Assembly (NCBI GenBank): GCA_027924585.1
Contig: BSBM01000636.1
Location: 3,054,001 to 3,118,000, forward strand
Source of the DNA: Larix kaempferi
Taxonomy: Eukaryota > Streptophyta > Pinopsida > Pinales > Pinaceae
Length of the DNA: 64,000 nucleotides
Reading direction: 5' to 3'
A program made the translations under genes and the position numbers. A model generated the notes under the pieces. It searched no databases, had not been told where the DNA came from, and worked only from the letters and a program-made list of their open reading frames with translations. Shown here piece by piece: positions 22,001-32,430 of the stretch. The first letter of the stretch is position 1. Each line of letters starts with the position of its first letter.

Positions 22001-23038
22001 GATGGGGATGGAGCTGTTTGGATCGAATGAGGAAAAAGAATCAATATTTGCAGCCATATGATTTGATGCACCCGAATCTATCAAGAGAGTGGGCTTCGAA
22101 ACCGTTGCCATGAGTGCTTGTCCTCTTTCATGATCGTCATTCCGATCCTTCTTCCTTGCACCGTCAGGAAGGGTTATGTTGTTCTTTTCCAAAAGGAGGG
22201 CCATTTGATCTATAGTCTTCTTCATACATGAACTTTCGGGATGAAAGCCACGGTTACAATAAGTACATTTAGATTTTTGGTTACCTTCTTTTCCCTTTTG
22301 CTTGGATTTCGAACTGGATGGTGCATCCGTTTGCTTGCCTTTGTCTTTTTGCTTGTGAGGCTCGAATTTGGGCTTCTCCTTCTTTAGCTTTCCTTTACCA
22401 TTCGAGATCTTGGGTCCTTGAACAAATAGGGCTGAATCTTTGGAGCTTATGGACCCCATTTGAATCAACTTGTCATGCTCTTTCGTAACGGACTCAATGA
22501 AGGCATTCAAGGTAGGCATCTTCCAATTCGGGGTAGTTAGCCGACCGGAATTGAAAGTGGAGACAAATACCGAATAATCTTTCCCAAGCTTGCTTAGAAT
22601 GGAGAGGATCAACTGTTTATCCTCTTTGATAACACCACTGTTCTTCAATTGCAAGTTCAAGTTCTTGAATTTTGTGAAGAATTCATTGATGCTCTCGAAA
22701 TTCTCAGGATTAAGGCCAATCAATTCATTCTCTAATGGAAAAGCCCTAAGCTCATCCTGCTTGCCGAATAGTGTCTCAAGTTGCTCCCATATGGCTTTTG
22801 GAGTCTTCAATCCACTGAGATGGAAGTGAAGATCCTTGGAGATGGAGAGACAAAGAAGACCGTAAGCTTCATCAAGCTTATTGTAGTGTTTGGTTCTTTC
22901 TGCTACATTGTTTGGCTCCAATTCAAGACCAAGAGTGACTCGGTAGTAACCTTTTGAACGTAATATGATCTCCATATCATCTTTCCAATCAAAATAATTG
23001 AATGGGGTGAGGATAGGCTTTGAAGAAGAGTATTCCAT
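19037..23038 (-). CDS. Cop2 gag-pol polyprotein, lacks last 25 residues
   Basis: One open frame of 1333 codons makes the copia particle protein and enzymes. ATG 23038 is chosen because CopE Gag starts at the same alignment point; the frame is open to 23239. Approximate domains: UBN2-type Gag 10-215; zinc knuckle CTYCNRGFHPESSC at ~258; protease DSGAS at ~320; integrase with HSDISGP (~517), SDNGGEY (~579) and AERKN (~614); RT with HHMDVKSAFLHG and YVDD (~1039); RNase H with TDSDWAGD (~1204), EAEYRG and CDNQSAI. All catalytic residues are present. Two oddities: the first zinc-binding His of the integrase head is Asn (LWNQRFGHL; Cop3 has LWHERFGHL), and TAG at 19037-19039 replaces the AAG of Cop3 in IADIFTK, removing 25 residues that would end at 18962. 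The lost tail is beyond RNase H, so activity may remain. Confidence 0.96.
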   Translation of the reverse strand: MEYSSSKPILTPFNYFDWKDDMEIILRSKGYYRVTLGLELEPNNVAERTKHYNKLDEAYGLLCLSISKDLHFHLSGLKTPKAIWEQLETLFGKQDELRAFPLENELIGLNPENFESINEFFTKFKNLNLQLKNSGVIKEDKQLILSILSKLGKDYSVFVSTFNSGRLTTPNWKMPTLNAFIESVTKEHDKLIQMGSISSKDSALFVQGPKISNGKGKLKKEKPKFEPHKQKDKGKQTDAPSSSKSKQKGKEGNQKSKCTYCNRGFHPESSCMKKTIDQMALLLEKNNITLPDGARKKDRNDDHERGQALMATVSKPTLLIDSGASNHMAANIDSFSSFDPNSSIPIHLGDDSKISSKGKGTIHVDHGCFQNVLYVPSLASNLLSVYQMTHTGDPKKFTFSPNTVEISDIKSGRLVAVGKANHTAKCYEFSHFIPLAKPTALRTHGNEVSRLWNQRFGHLNYKYLLLLSNKSMVDGLPQLHSSKGICSGCIIGKHPEHRFDRGKASRASTILGLIHSDISGPLPHMSLNGSRYVLTFIDDYSRFTWVSFLKNKLEVLGKFKDFKASVETTTESKIKALRSDNGGEYIKSELLQLCAQSGIKIQHTVPYTPQQNGVAERKNRSLKEMATCMIESKGLAANLWAEAINVAAYIQNRVPHSSVKGMTPFEAFFGHKPDVSNLRVFGSTAWARIPSEKRRALDPQSIEFILIGYGEESKAYKLMDIRSKKIFIERSVQFEEPLQELQLVEEKTADSPPSPEEDSSSDNEGMSSDISDIVAAYDDHDISGSESDHSDPPQLPKWAQNTLQSAGSNLGHPADPRRTRGDFQRAGMALSIADPFLPEIFYLMAGSDPQSYYSAHRDPRWKDAMDEEYSSLQKNNTWELVSLPPGRKLVKCKWVYRTKVAADGTISKYKARLVAKGFSQVQGVDYTETFAPVAKMDSIRLVLAIAASKHWEVHHMDVKSAFLHGDLAEEVYMQQPEGYTSDPSLVCRLKKSLYGLKQAPRAWYAKMDSFLLSQNFQRCKSDPNVYLQRVKGNLLVIVLYVDDLLITGSTLTSINKLKTALNLAFDMSNLGLLSHFLGLEIAQNFDGITISQQKYASDLLLKFNMAECKAAPFPFLSGISLEEGDSTPLADCSMYRQLIGSLLYLTHSRPDISYAVSAVSRYMQQPHELHWRAAKRILQYVQGTRQFGIHYAADSELDFIGFTDSDWAGDSIDRKSTSGYVFMIGHGAICWSSKKQAAIALSSAEAEYRGVVNACIQAVWLQGILSEFGFGGTTSTVLFCDNQSAIKISTDPFQRQRTKHIEIHMHYIRQLVHDRTIILQYCPTDEQIADIFT

Positions 23039-23446
23039 TGCAAGGATTGAGTCAACTGATGAAGAGGAAGCTTGCATGCAGACTAGAGCGAATGGAATTG
23101 CTGTAGAAATGCTTGCATGCAGAAAATAGCGAGTGCACTTGGAGGAGACAATAAACCTGCAAATCACATCAAAACAACCACAATAAGGTCGAACAATCCA
23201 CCCTTTGAGAGTTGCATCACACCTGGGATTGGATTTCAAGCAATGTTGAATAGGTCCAATGTATCAGATCCAGGAATTATGTGGTAACTCAAGCTTCTGG
23301 AGTGGTATTGGAGTATTTTTCAAGCTTTGCATGCACAGGAGCGAATGCCCTTGAGATATCTCATGCCAAACTTTTTGCAATTTTTAGCAATTCAGTCAAA
23401 TCTTCTTGTATAAACACCTGTAGAAAAGAGATCTTGTCCCTGCAAT

Positions 23447-23459
23447 GGCTCTGATACCA
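23447..23459 (-). other. Cop2 primer binding site
   Basis: Minus strand tggtatcagagcc, directly after the LTR end. iMet type. Confidence 0.95.
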
Positions 23460-24213
23460 TGTAAAATTAGTCACAGCAGATCTAATGAACAAGTAAATCA
23501 ATCACAACAGATGAACATAGAAAATATGGTGCAAAACTGTGCAAAACATGCAGCAGTGCTCTCTATCCCAGAAAGGGTGAATGAATTACAATACAAACTG
23601 TCACAATGAACAGAGCAATTCGAATTGCCTAAGGAGGTCATTCGAATCACTGAATGGAGTAGCTTGACTCTATCTAGGAGTCCTCATCAATCATCGGTGT
23701 TGCTCATCAATCACAACAAACAGTCATCCAGGTGTCAAGCTGAGTCTAACTGATCATAATAAATGTAACTGAAGTGTGTAGCACTGATATAGGATCTGGA
23801 GGCTCAGTGGGGGCGCATGGGAGGCTAACTGGAGTCAGAGCAAGTCACCTAATCGAACTGGAGGTCAATCGGAGGTGAAACAGTCAGTCAGGAGTGAAAT
23901 CGGAGTGAAATCAATCAGAATCGGAGCTAACTGAATGTAACTGGAGTGAATCTGTAGTGGTAGGTGAACAAGTGCGCCCTTCTCTGTCAGTAGGTGAGAA
24001 GAGGGTGCCTTTCAGCTTAGGAGGGCTAAAACTCTGTGGAAAGTGGCTCCCGGGTGCTAGAAGAAGGTGGATAAGGTGCTGGAGGCATCAAACTGGTGAC
24101 TGGACTGCATATCCTGAAATAGATCATGCAAGATCCTGAAGTAGATATGTATCCCGAAATAGATGATCCTGAAATAGATATGTATCCCGAAATAGATGAT
24201 GGATATCCGAACA
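23460..24213 (-). repeat. Cop2 5' LTR
   Basis: 754 bp, same ends as the left copy. Its U3 start carries 33-bp repeats of a tatttcgggatacatatct-type unit (about 24130-24205). Confidence 0.97.
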
Positions 24214-24218
24214 GGGTG
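24214..24218. other. Cop2 target site duplication, right
   Basis: gggtg, identical to 18024-18028. Confidence 0.95.
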
Positions 24219-24427
24219 GAGTATATAAACAATGTGTATGAATCATGATTTTGAGTGGTTTAGTGTTTGTGGAGTATATAAACAATGTGTATGAATCATG
24301 ATTTTGAGTGGTTTAGTGTTTGTGGAGTATATAAACAATGTGTATGAATCATGATTTTGAGTGGTTTAGTGTTTGTGGAGTATATAAACAATGTGTATGA
24401 ATCATGATTTTGAGTGATTTAGTCACC
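24216..24427. repeat. 53-bp tandem repeat, four copies
   Basis: gtggagtatataaacaatg starts at 24216, 24269, 24322 and 24375, exactly 53 bp apart. Copies are almost identical; the last has tgattt for tggttt. Cop2 inserted at the left edge of the array. Confidence 0.97.
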
Positions 24428-24945
24428 TTTAGTTTTTGTGATTGTTGTAATTGACTTATATGGCAACCGAATTGGATTACTGACAAAGGACGTAAGTTAA
24501 AATAACACAAACAGAACTTAAAAGAATAATTACAACCTGAAAGAGACAGCATGAACAATTATCTTATTGTATCAGTATTGTATAATAAAGTATGTATCCT
24601 AAGCATTCACCGAACTAAATTCATGAAACTAAACCATATTTTAATTACATATATACAAAAAAATAGAATTAACTAGTATGGAACAGAAAATATGAACATG
24701 TATAAAAATATAAGGAACAAATACAGAAATGCATAAATCAAAACAAAATTATATTGCAAACAAGTTGATCTATTGAATAAACAAAAGAGGTTTCACAATC
24801 CCAGAAGGTTGGCCCTTACTTGCTAGAATTGTGAACCTATGAATTAACACACCAGCTGTAAACTGTAAATTACAATTACAAAGTTCTTCAATGCATAAAC
24901 ATCAACACAGTACTGGAATGGATCTTACAAAGAAAATAACAAATT
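24428..24945. other. A/T-rich DNA without a gene
   Basis: No ORF or repeat family is recognised. The short frames on the minus strand do not resemble known proteins. Confidence 0.5.
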
Positions 24946-25445
24946 CAATAGAAATTTGACAGCATAACAATACTTCATTACTAACTTCTGTGTTTGCATA
25001 AGGAGATATATATATAGCTCAGGCCAAGCTCATATCCTTGAATGCAGCTCAACGGTGCTCCTTAAAACAATAGAAATTTGGCAGCGTAACAATATTTCAT
25101 TACTAACTTCTGTGTTCACATACAGAGATACATATATATATAGCTCAGGCCAAGCTCATCTCCTTGAATGCAGCGCAACGGTGCTCCTTAAAATAATAGA
25201 AATTTGGAAGCATAACAATACTTCATTACTAACTTCTACATTTACATACAGAGATACATATATATAGATCAGGCCAAGCTCATCTCCTTGAATGCAGCTC
25301 AACGGTGCTCCTTAAAACAATGGAAATTTGGCAGCGTAACAAGACTTCATTACTAACTTCTGTGTTTACATATGGAGATACATATATATAGCTCAGGCCA
25401 AGATCATCTCCTTGAATGCAGCTCAAGGGTGCTCCTTAAAACAAT
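24946..25445. repeat. Tandem repeat of ~124 bp, four copies
   Basis: The caatagaaatttgg-type phrase starts at 24946, 25068, 25194 and 25318, and the array ends near 25442. Spacings are 122, 126, 124 and 124 bp. Each unit carries a short tatata run and the segment ctcaggccaagctcat. Confidence 0.95.
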
Positions 25446-26727
25446 AACTAATTCGATTCTTGTGGGAATGAATGCTACCTAATAGTTGGTTGGTCGGGAC
25501 TTCTTTAGGCTTTCCTTCAAACTTAGGGAAGTCTAGAGGAAATTTAGTAGGGATAGGTGGCCATCTAAGATCATATAGTACTATCTCATTGGTTAGTTTT
25601 TCCAGGTCTGACAAGTTCAAAGTAGCCAAAAATGATAACTTTGTATGTGCCATGGAATTACAAGCCCTGGGAGCATTTGTTTCCCATTGGTTTGTGTTTT
25701 CAAAATATTGGCCTGGTACATAAGGATTCCTAGGATTCGTGAAGGGTTGATTATTGTATAAAAAAATTTGGTTTTGACTGAACTGAGTTTATAAAAAGGG
25801 TGCAAAATTTATCCTAGGTATGCCCCCCATGAAAGGTTGGCTTCCTCGAGAACTGTTGAGAATGGTAGTGTTAAACATGTTCATCCCTCCTACCCCAGAC
25901 AAAGGAATGTTCCCTAGTTTCATATTATGCCCCCAGGGAAATCCGACACTAGTGCCCCCTATTCTAGGATTAATTGCATTGCTTTGTGGTATACTTTGTC
26001 CTAAATGGAACCTAGGATTGATACCTCCCACTCCTTGGAAGGCATGTTCATCTAAGGAATTATGGGGTTAGGAACAACCCCAATCACTGTGGAAGGGTTG
26101 GGCATGGACACTTGTCCACTATGGGGTGGGAAAGCATTGGATGGAACTGACAGACCACTACAAGGGGCAATGATGTTCGTTGTAATAGGAGGAATGTTGG
26201 AATTCATAGGTTGGAAACATGGGAATGTCATCCCAAAATAGAAAGGGTTGGTGTCTTGCGGCATAGATGTATACTCTCTAGTGAGTACCATTGTGGATGG
26301 TGGGAACAAACCAAATTATCCTGCATAGTAGGTTAACTTCTCCTATAGGAATGGAGGTGTTTGGTGGTGTGACCTCACTAGTAATAGGCACTTCCCTTGT
26401 GTTCTCCATCCTAGCTTGTTTAGATATCAGATTAACAAATATCTGAAGTTCTCGGTTGTGCACCAAATTCAGACTTTGTGATGGGATTAACAATCCTTTG
26501 GGGTCTAAAATATTTTCAATAGCTATGGGACCTAATTTATGCTCAGGTCGAGGAGAAGCGGCTCTAGGGGAGTTATTCAACTCACCCTCAGAGTCATTAA
26601 TGTGTCCTTCTTTGGATGAACTCTCGGAATCACTAGAACTGGAATGGTTCTTTTCTTCTTTGTGTTCTATTTTTGGTTCCTGGTTTTCATCCTCTGCTCC
26701 CTAAGGGGGTGGATTATTGTAATCCAT
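25446..26727 (-). pseudogene. Element F: decayed Ty3/gypsy-type gag
   Basis: On the minus strand a broken frame begins at ATG 26727 (MDYNNPPP, then a stop) and runs through an acidic, Ser-rich segment (HSSSSDSESSSKE), a segment with HKLGPIAIENILDPKG, and a Pro/Gly/Met-rich middle. It ends near 25500 in WPPIPTKFPLDFPKFEGK, the conserved entry to the capsid of many plant Ty3 Gag proteins. Soon after that it meets the 124-bp array, so the capsid core and pol are missing. Several stops and shifts occur. This looks like the 5' part of an old element into which A later inserted. Assignment to Ty3 rests on the FPKFEGKP-type motif only. Confidence 0.6.
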
Positions 26728-26930
26728 TCTTCACCTAGGAACATGTAACTTTCTCTATTAAGGAGATTTTCCCTTAATACTTTTGGACCTAATCAAAGTT
26801 TGATTGACCATGGTGGGTCATAGAAGACACCAAGGAAAAAGGTAGGAAAAAGAAATCAAACAAACAACGCGCACTAAAAAGTCCCTGAAAATATCTACAC
26901 AAGTAGAAATACTCTTCCAAAGACAAGTAT
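26728..26930 (-). other. Upstream flank of element F gag, no gene
   Basis: Would be the 5' leader of F. No convincing primer site or LTR end was found before the LTR of A begins. Confidence 0.35.
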
Positions 26931-26935
26931 CTATC
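26931..26935. other. Element A target site duplication, left
   Basis: ctatc, identical to 63765-63769. Confidence 0.9.
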
Positions 26936-29761
26936 TGTTGGCGTCCATTTTTGTCACCATTTTGATCAGTAAACATGCTCTGATTGGCGTTATTTTCACT
27001 ATTTTGATATGATAAGTCATTCTCTTTGCCAATTAGACCATCAAATAGACCCAGGTATGCATTTATTTGAATATCATACGAATCGTGAATAATTATCATT
27101 ATTTTTTATGGTTCATTGACAATCATCTCACATTTCTAGACGTGTTTGGCATTTAGTTTTTGTTCTACAGGTCGTGGTCGTCATTCGGACCTTCATTCAG
27201 CCACACGTTCATGCCGAAGATGCCCTGCTGCATCTGAACAGTCGTTCAGCCCTCCATTCATACCCGTAGAATCATTGGTTGAGATCTTTCGGGGCAATAA
27301 AGATGAAAACGATTATATGGGTTCTATTAAGGACGTGTCGCTCACAGTTGGGGAGCCTTTATTCCAAAATATCCATCCTCTCGTTCGTTCAGCTTAACAG
27401 TACATTCTTTTCCCATGTCGATGTTCCAGAAGTTCCTCATCCTCCCACGCCCAGCTTGCCAACACATCCTCTTCCCATGATTGAAGAGAACCAACGCCCA
27501 GCTGTTCGCGTTGAGGAGAATCAACATCGTGGACTTAGGCAGACGGCCTGTGCGCTGTCATAAACCACCCTGCAGCCGTTTGTAGCCATTAAGATCTCTA
27601 TTTTTAGGGAGGTCGACTACGTAGACCTTCTCTCTTATTGTAAGCCTATATAAAGGCGTTTCCTGTGAAGAAATGCAGCATACATACATATACAGAGCAG
27701 TTGTAACACATAGACGATAGTCGTAATTTTTATATAGACGCTTTGTAATTTTTATCAGTCAATGGAAGTTCCAGTTTTTTAGTTGTTGATGTTCTGTTGT
27801 TGGCGAAGAATTTGAGTTAAGCTTCAATACCTGATTGCTGAGAAGTGCCCCTCAACAACCAGAGGTTTTATTGTATATATTCTGCAATTAAATAGTTTTC
27901 ATTTCCAGTATTTAACTTGTTTCCTGTACATGACAGTTCTTTATTTTCCTGTAATTCATATCTTGTTGTTAGTTTAATTTGCTAGTTTAATTCACAAGTC
28001 AAAGTGGTCGGTCATGCTTAAATCTTCGTAGTTTACTTTCAGTCCTTTAATTTGCAATTAGATAGAATTAGTTAGTTAATGTTTCAGTAGTTCAAGTTTA
28101 ATTCATAGTTAGAATTAGTTCTGCTAATTTTTCCTGTAGCTGTAGGTTAGTTTTATTTACATTTCAGCTTTATTTTATTATGCCATAGAAATAGTTGTTT
28201 CCTTAGATAATGATTAGTATAGATGGATTTTTGTTATTTCAGCTTCTAGACAGTCTATTTACTGCTTTCCCTGCACTGCAGGTTCATATGCATCAACTAG
28301 CTGGCGTTAAGATCATTCAGTCTGCTTCTTTCCTTAGTTTAAATCGTTTTCTTCCATCCGAACTATCATTCGGACCGTCTTTCAGACTATCATCCGGATC
28401 ATCATACAGACTTTAATATTTTCTGCATTGTTTTTATGCTTGTTTAGAATCCAATTTCTTAGGTTTTCGAACTATAATATTTCTTGCATTTAATTAGCAT
28501 TCTTAGATGTAATTAAGATCTTGTTCCACACTACATAGTGTTTTAATTAAGTTTCATCATTATTCTTAGTTTCCATTCCATTTGCTTAACTTTGCTTTAG
28601 TTGCCTTACAGATTATGATTCTTTTATATCTAATTCATTAATGCTTTACTGTTCTAGAATTTATCAGTTTCATTCTTAGTTTAGTTATTTCATGTTTTTT
28701 AAGATTGATTTCAGATTGAACTTAGTAATTTCATTTTCCAAAGTATATTAGTTTTGATAATTTCTTAGTTCAAGCATAGGATTAGTTTTCCCATTCCCAT
28801 AATTAATGAAGATGTTCATAGAATAGGATTTGGTTCAGAGATAAGACATCTTTATCAAGTTTTCTACTTTCTTTTACATTAAATATCTTTATCAAGTTTT
28901 CTACTTGCTTCTCAATCAAATTCAGTTTCAAGTAAATATATTTATTAAGTTTTCTACTTGCTTCTAGATTTCATTTGTTCCAAGTCATTTGCTTATGGAT
29001 AAAAGATAGATTACAATGTTTAAAGTTAGTTGTAATTGGACACTCTTTAGTTTGCACTTGTTTGTCGAAGTTAAACTAGATTTGCTTCCATTTTGTTTTC
29101 TTGCTACATTCGAAAGTCATTTTGATACATTCTCTCCCGTTCCTATTACATTTGATACATTTCCTCATAATCCTCAAGGAGAGTGGAATTAGGTGTTTTG
29201 TTTTGTTTTAAGTAATTGTTGAATGCTTGAATAGTTTAACTCTTGAATTTAGTAGTAGATTGTAACTTTGTTTTAAAGATCATATAATTTCTTATTTCCT
29301 TAGTTAGTTGTCAGTTAAATCATTTCATACATATGTTTCTGAGCTCATTTACAATTATTTTCTAATTCTGAGATTAGAGTTTGAATTAATCAGCAGCTTT
29401 CAATTTCATCAAAGTAGTTTTGTTTTGATTAAGTTTTGCTTCCTAGAATAATATTTGTTGTTTTTATCTTTTCAGTTATCATTCATAGAGTAGAGTAGTA
29501 TAGCTTGATACTATTATGATCTATTGGTTTAGTTAGGTTTAATCAGTTCAGTAGTTGTATTCTAGGAGTTTGAATCGGTTTTTTCATTTTGAAAGATCTT
29601 TCAATCTTTTCTTTATTAAAAATTTCTAAGTTCTGCCGAGCCGAAACCTTAGGTCCCATTCTACCTCAGCATATATTGTGCCACAACTCTAAGATTACCA
29701 ACCCTGGTCGGATAATTAAATATTTTGGTGATTCCTTAAGACAGTAAATACACCTCAACAT
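26936..29761 (+). repeat. Element A 5' LTR
   Basis: Starts TGTTGGCGTCC and ends ctcaaca, with 60928-63764 as its copy. Near 28350-28412 it has imperfect repeats of an attcggaccgtctttcagac-type unit, also present in the 3' copy. A TATA box is listed separately. No ORF in it is supported. Confidence 0.93.
27646..27656 (+). promoter_or_regulatory. Likely TATA box of the element A LTR promoter
   Basis: ctatataaagg, about 710 bp into the LTR, shortly before gcagcatacatacatatac. The 3' LTR has the weaker aatataaag at the same place (near 61639). Confidence 0.5.
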
Positions 29762-29764
29762 TTT

Positions 29765-29771
29765 GGCGCCA
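29765..29771 (+). other. Element A primer binding site core (TGGCGCC type)
   Basis: tggcgcc followed by atttccgg, four bases after the LTR end. Many plant Ty3 elements outside the chromoviruses use a TGGCGCC-type site. Confidence 0.75.
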
Positions 29772-29780
29772 TTTCCGGCA

Positions 29781-29864
29781 GTTGTAGATAGGTATAATTC
29801 AGCTGTAGATATGTAGAACTCAGTTGTAGATAGGTAAAACTCAGTTGTAGATAGGTTGAATCCT
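29781..29864. repeat. 21-bp tandem repeat, four copies
   Basis: Variants of agttgtagataggtaaaactc at 29781, 29802, 29823 and 29844, just after the primer site. Confidence 0.9.
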
Positions 29865-30042
29865 CTTTTAAAAACTTAGTTATAGATTTGAATTTTCCTT
29901 TTTGAAACTTAGAAATAGGCTGGTGGCGGGTGAGCGGTAACACAAGAGGTAAGAACCTACGCATCTGTTATAACAGGCATCCCCAAAACCCAGCAATAGT
30001 AGTGATACAGTTAGAATTTATTTCAGTTATAGTTTTATTTTC

Positions 30043-30751
30043 ATGAATAGATCTAGAGACTCAAAAGGTAGATTTATTAAAACTAGCCCTCCTACTAAAA
30101 TCCCTACTAAAATTCCTACTAACCTATATGGGGGGCGTGCCACCCCAACTACTAACTCAGCAGAAAGGTATCAGAAGACACCTAAAGGGGATAGTCCTAC
30201 TTGGAAAGCAAAGGAAATCCTTTCTGGAAATCAATTAGAGGAAACCATAGGGACATTAGAAAAGTATGTTCACAAAGAAATTTCACTAGAAGAACCTCAA
30301 GATCATATTGATACCGAACTTAGACAAGAAGAAATTCAAAAGGATAAAAATTCAGAACCTCTCAACCCTCCATTAGTTCAAAAACCCAAAGACACTACCT
30401 TTTCAATAGTAGGTGGTCCAAACTTAGTAGACTTTATTGATCCTACACAATTAGATACTCTTTTTGAAAATTCTATGAACATAGTTATTTCACATATTGA
30501 AACAACAATGGTAGGACCTTCGAAACTGGACTCCCACGTAGCTAGTAATTCTCCTCCTAAAAAGAAAAATACTCTTCCTGAAATAGAACATTGGGATATC
30601 CCATATTCCCCAAGAAAGAAACCACCTAAGTATTCTCTCTTTGGAAATCAATTCTTCATGGAGGATGAAAATGAAGATCATGTCCGACAAGATGAAGAAG
30701 AGGGAGAGGTTAGAACTAAAGGTACTTTTGGATTCCCTATCCTAGAAACTG
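30043..30751 (+). pseudogene. Element A gag, N-terminal part, cut by GypC
   Basis: ATG 30043 opens a 236-codon frame that is hydrophilic, starting MNRSRDSKGRFIKTSPP and rich in Pro, Lys and Glu, with no recognised fold. It is the N-terminal region of Gag. It is interrupted after codon boundary GAA-ACT by GypC; the few codons from 30752 to the stop at 30760-30762 belong to the inserted LTR. The frame resumes at 39589 when one 5-bp duplication is discounted. The junction is therefore a clean insertion into coding sequence. Confidence 0.75.
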
Positions 30752-32430
30752 TGTTGGCTTAGATTGAACGAGAGATTTCCAATTAGACCCAGGTTCTTTG
30801 CGGTTCTCCCTTTTGACCAACAAAACCCCTTCGCACCGGCCATTTCGGCAACAACCTGCGAGTAGGATGAGGTCTCACTCGAGGTGTATCTTATGGGGTA
30901 CTGCGGAATCAGGTTTCCACAGTAAATGATGAGTTGTTTATATGAACAAGTTGCGCAGCGCAGGACAGAAGGAGTGTGCTGCGGGTCAAAGCGATGCGGC
31001 GATGTGGTACGCAGCAGGATCTACGCTGCGAGCGACTGTGGTGCGGTGATGGCAACGCTGCGGGCCTCACTAAGGGCTTCTCGCTGCTGCGAATCTTCTA
31101 CTGGAACTGCGAATCAACCACACTTATCCTCTACTTGGAAGATCTCGAAAAGGTTAAGGCACTGAGATGAATATCACCCATCCATCCATTCAGGCATTTA
31201 CTGGTTATCTTTCTAGCATTCATTCAAGGACTTAGATTATTACAACATGAACTGAAATGATAGATGCGACTAACCGTGCTGCATTCCTTCACTGTGTTTA
31301 AGAAAGTATTAAAATTAAATGACTGATTCACGATCTTAACATATAATTGAAATGTTCGCCATTCTTCTGTTCCCGTGGAACCTAGCATATCATTCCCAAA
31401 CTTCTCCTATTGGTAAATGCATATCAAAGTTCTCCTATTACAACATGCAAGGAAACATTCAAACGTTCATTCTACAGACAATACAGACAGTCATTCATTC
31501 ATAAAACATAATCGCATAACACAGGATTTAACGTGGTTCACTTCCCCGGATGGAAAGCTACATCCACAGAATGGTTGGTAATATATTTCTTTCAAAAGGG
31601 ATGGGGCAGCCGTCCTTAGTCTGCGCACTCAGCTGCAGACTCTCCTTTCTCTCGGCTAGGTCTCTACGCACACAGCTGCAGAGCCTTTACAATATTCTCA
31701 GCTCAGAGAGATTTCTCAATACAAAAGTTATATCATGATTACTCTAGCAACTAGCATCTAGCCCCCAAAAATAGAGCAACAACAACCAACCAACAACACC
31801 ATCCCATACAAAATTGTCTTCTTAAATAGATCATGCCCGAAGGTCATGTCTGTACAATGTCGAAGACCTAAAACCCAAAACCCTAAGGGTTTCCAAAACT
31901 GTGCCAGTTTTCCAAACCGTCTTGTTGGCTCCTGGTAGCGTCTGCTTGATCATGGTGGATCTCCACATCCTCATCCTGTCGCTATCGGCCTTCCTGTCGC
32001 ACGCATGCCTACAGGCTGCTTCTGCCGAACCGTTTCTCTCTAACGGTTTTACCTTCTAAGCGTGCCAAACGTCGCTTTCCTTAACATCCCACGCGTGGCC
32101 GCCTTCCTGATTTGCTTATGTCCGTTGCTTGGCAATCCTGGAATATATTTCCAAAAATGGCTACTACCGGTCCAACCGGTACCTGTACCTAATACTTGTC
32201 CAGCACTCCACTTTGCTGGCTCCACGTGGCCTCATAACTCTGCAGCACTGCTTCTGCGCAGTACTGGTCTTCGCATCACGACCAAAACTTTGATGCTGTG
32301 CGCAACTCCGCAGTCTGGTCAAAAGTTGGATGCTGCACGCAACTTCGCAGCATCCTCAATACTTAGTCAAGATTGTATTTCTGAGCTGCGCTCAGCTTAG
32401 CTTTCCTTGCTTATCTAAAAAATGTGTTTC
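30752..32430 (-). repeat. GypC 3' LTR, internal end deleted
   Basis: Matches 37848 to about 39556. Similarity stops at gtgtttcc, where the sequence passes straight into RNase H coding. Contains the palindrome aaaccctaagggttt at 31878-31892. Confidence 0.88.

Larger units (their letters stand above)
18029..24213 (-). mobile_element. Cop2: young, near-intact Ty1/copia retrotransposon
   Basis: A complete 6185-bp element in minus orientation: two 754-bp LTRs, TSD gggtg on both sides, iMet-type primer site, polypurine tract and one long gag-pol frame. I counted three differences between the LTRs (about 99.6% identity), so insertion was recent. Its sister Cop3 lies at 50565-56740. Confidence 0.97.

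Noticed and set aside
20023-22829. Plus-strand frames inside Cop2, and the matching minus-strand frames inside Cop3
   Set aside because: Antisense shadows of a conserved polyprotein; they do not resemble proteins and follow the codon pattern of the opposite strand.
24216-25445. Possible CRISPR-like regular repeats
   Set aside because: Units of 53 and 124 bp are contiguous, without unique spacers, and lie in a plant genome.
27146-27563. Frames with a Cys/Arg-rich start, repeated near 61132
   Set aside because: They occur in both LTRs of A and are broken differently in each.
29920-29990. tRNA-like look of ggtggcgggtgagcgg with gcatctgttataacaggc
   Set aside because: No cloverleaf with a proper T-arm (gttcgaatc) could be drawn.
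30926-32400. Frames of 60-112 codons repeated near 38070-39575
   Set aside because: They belong to the two GypC LTRs and differ by shifts between copies.
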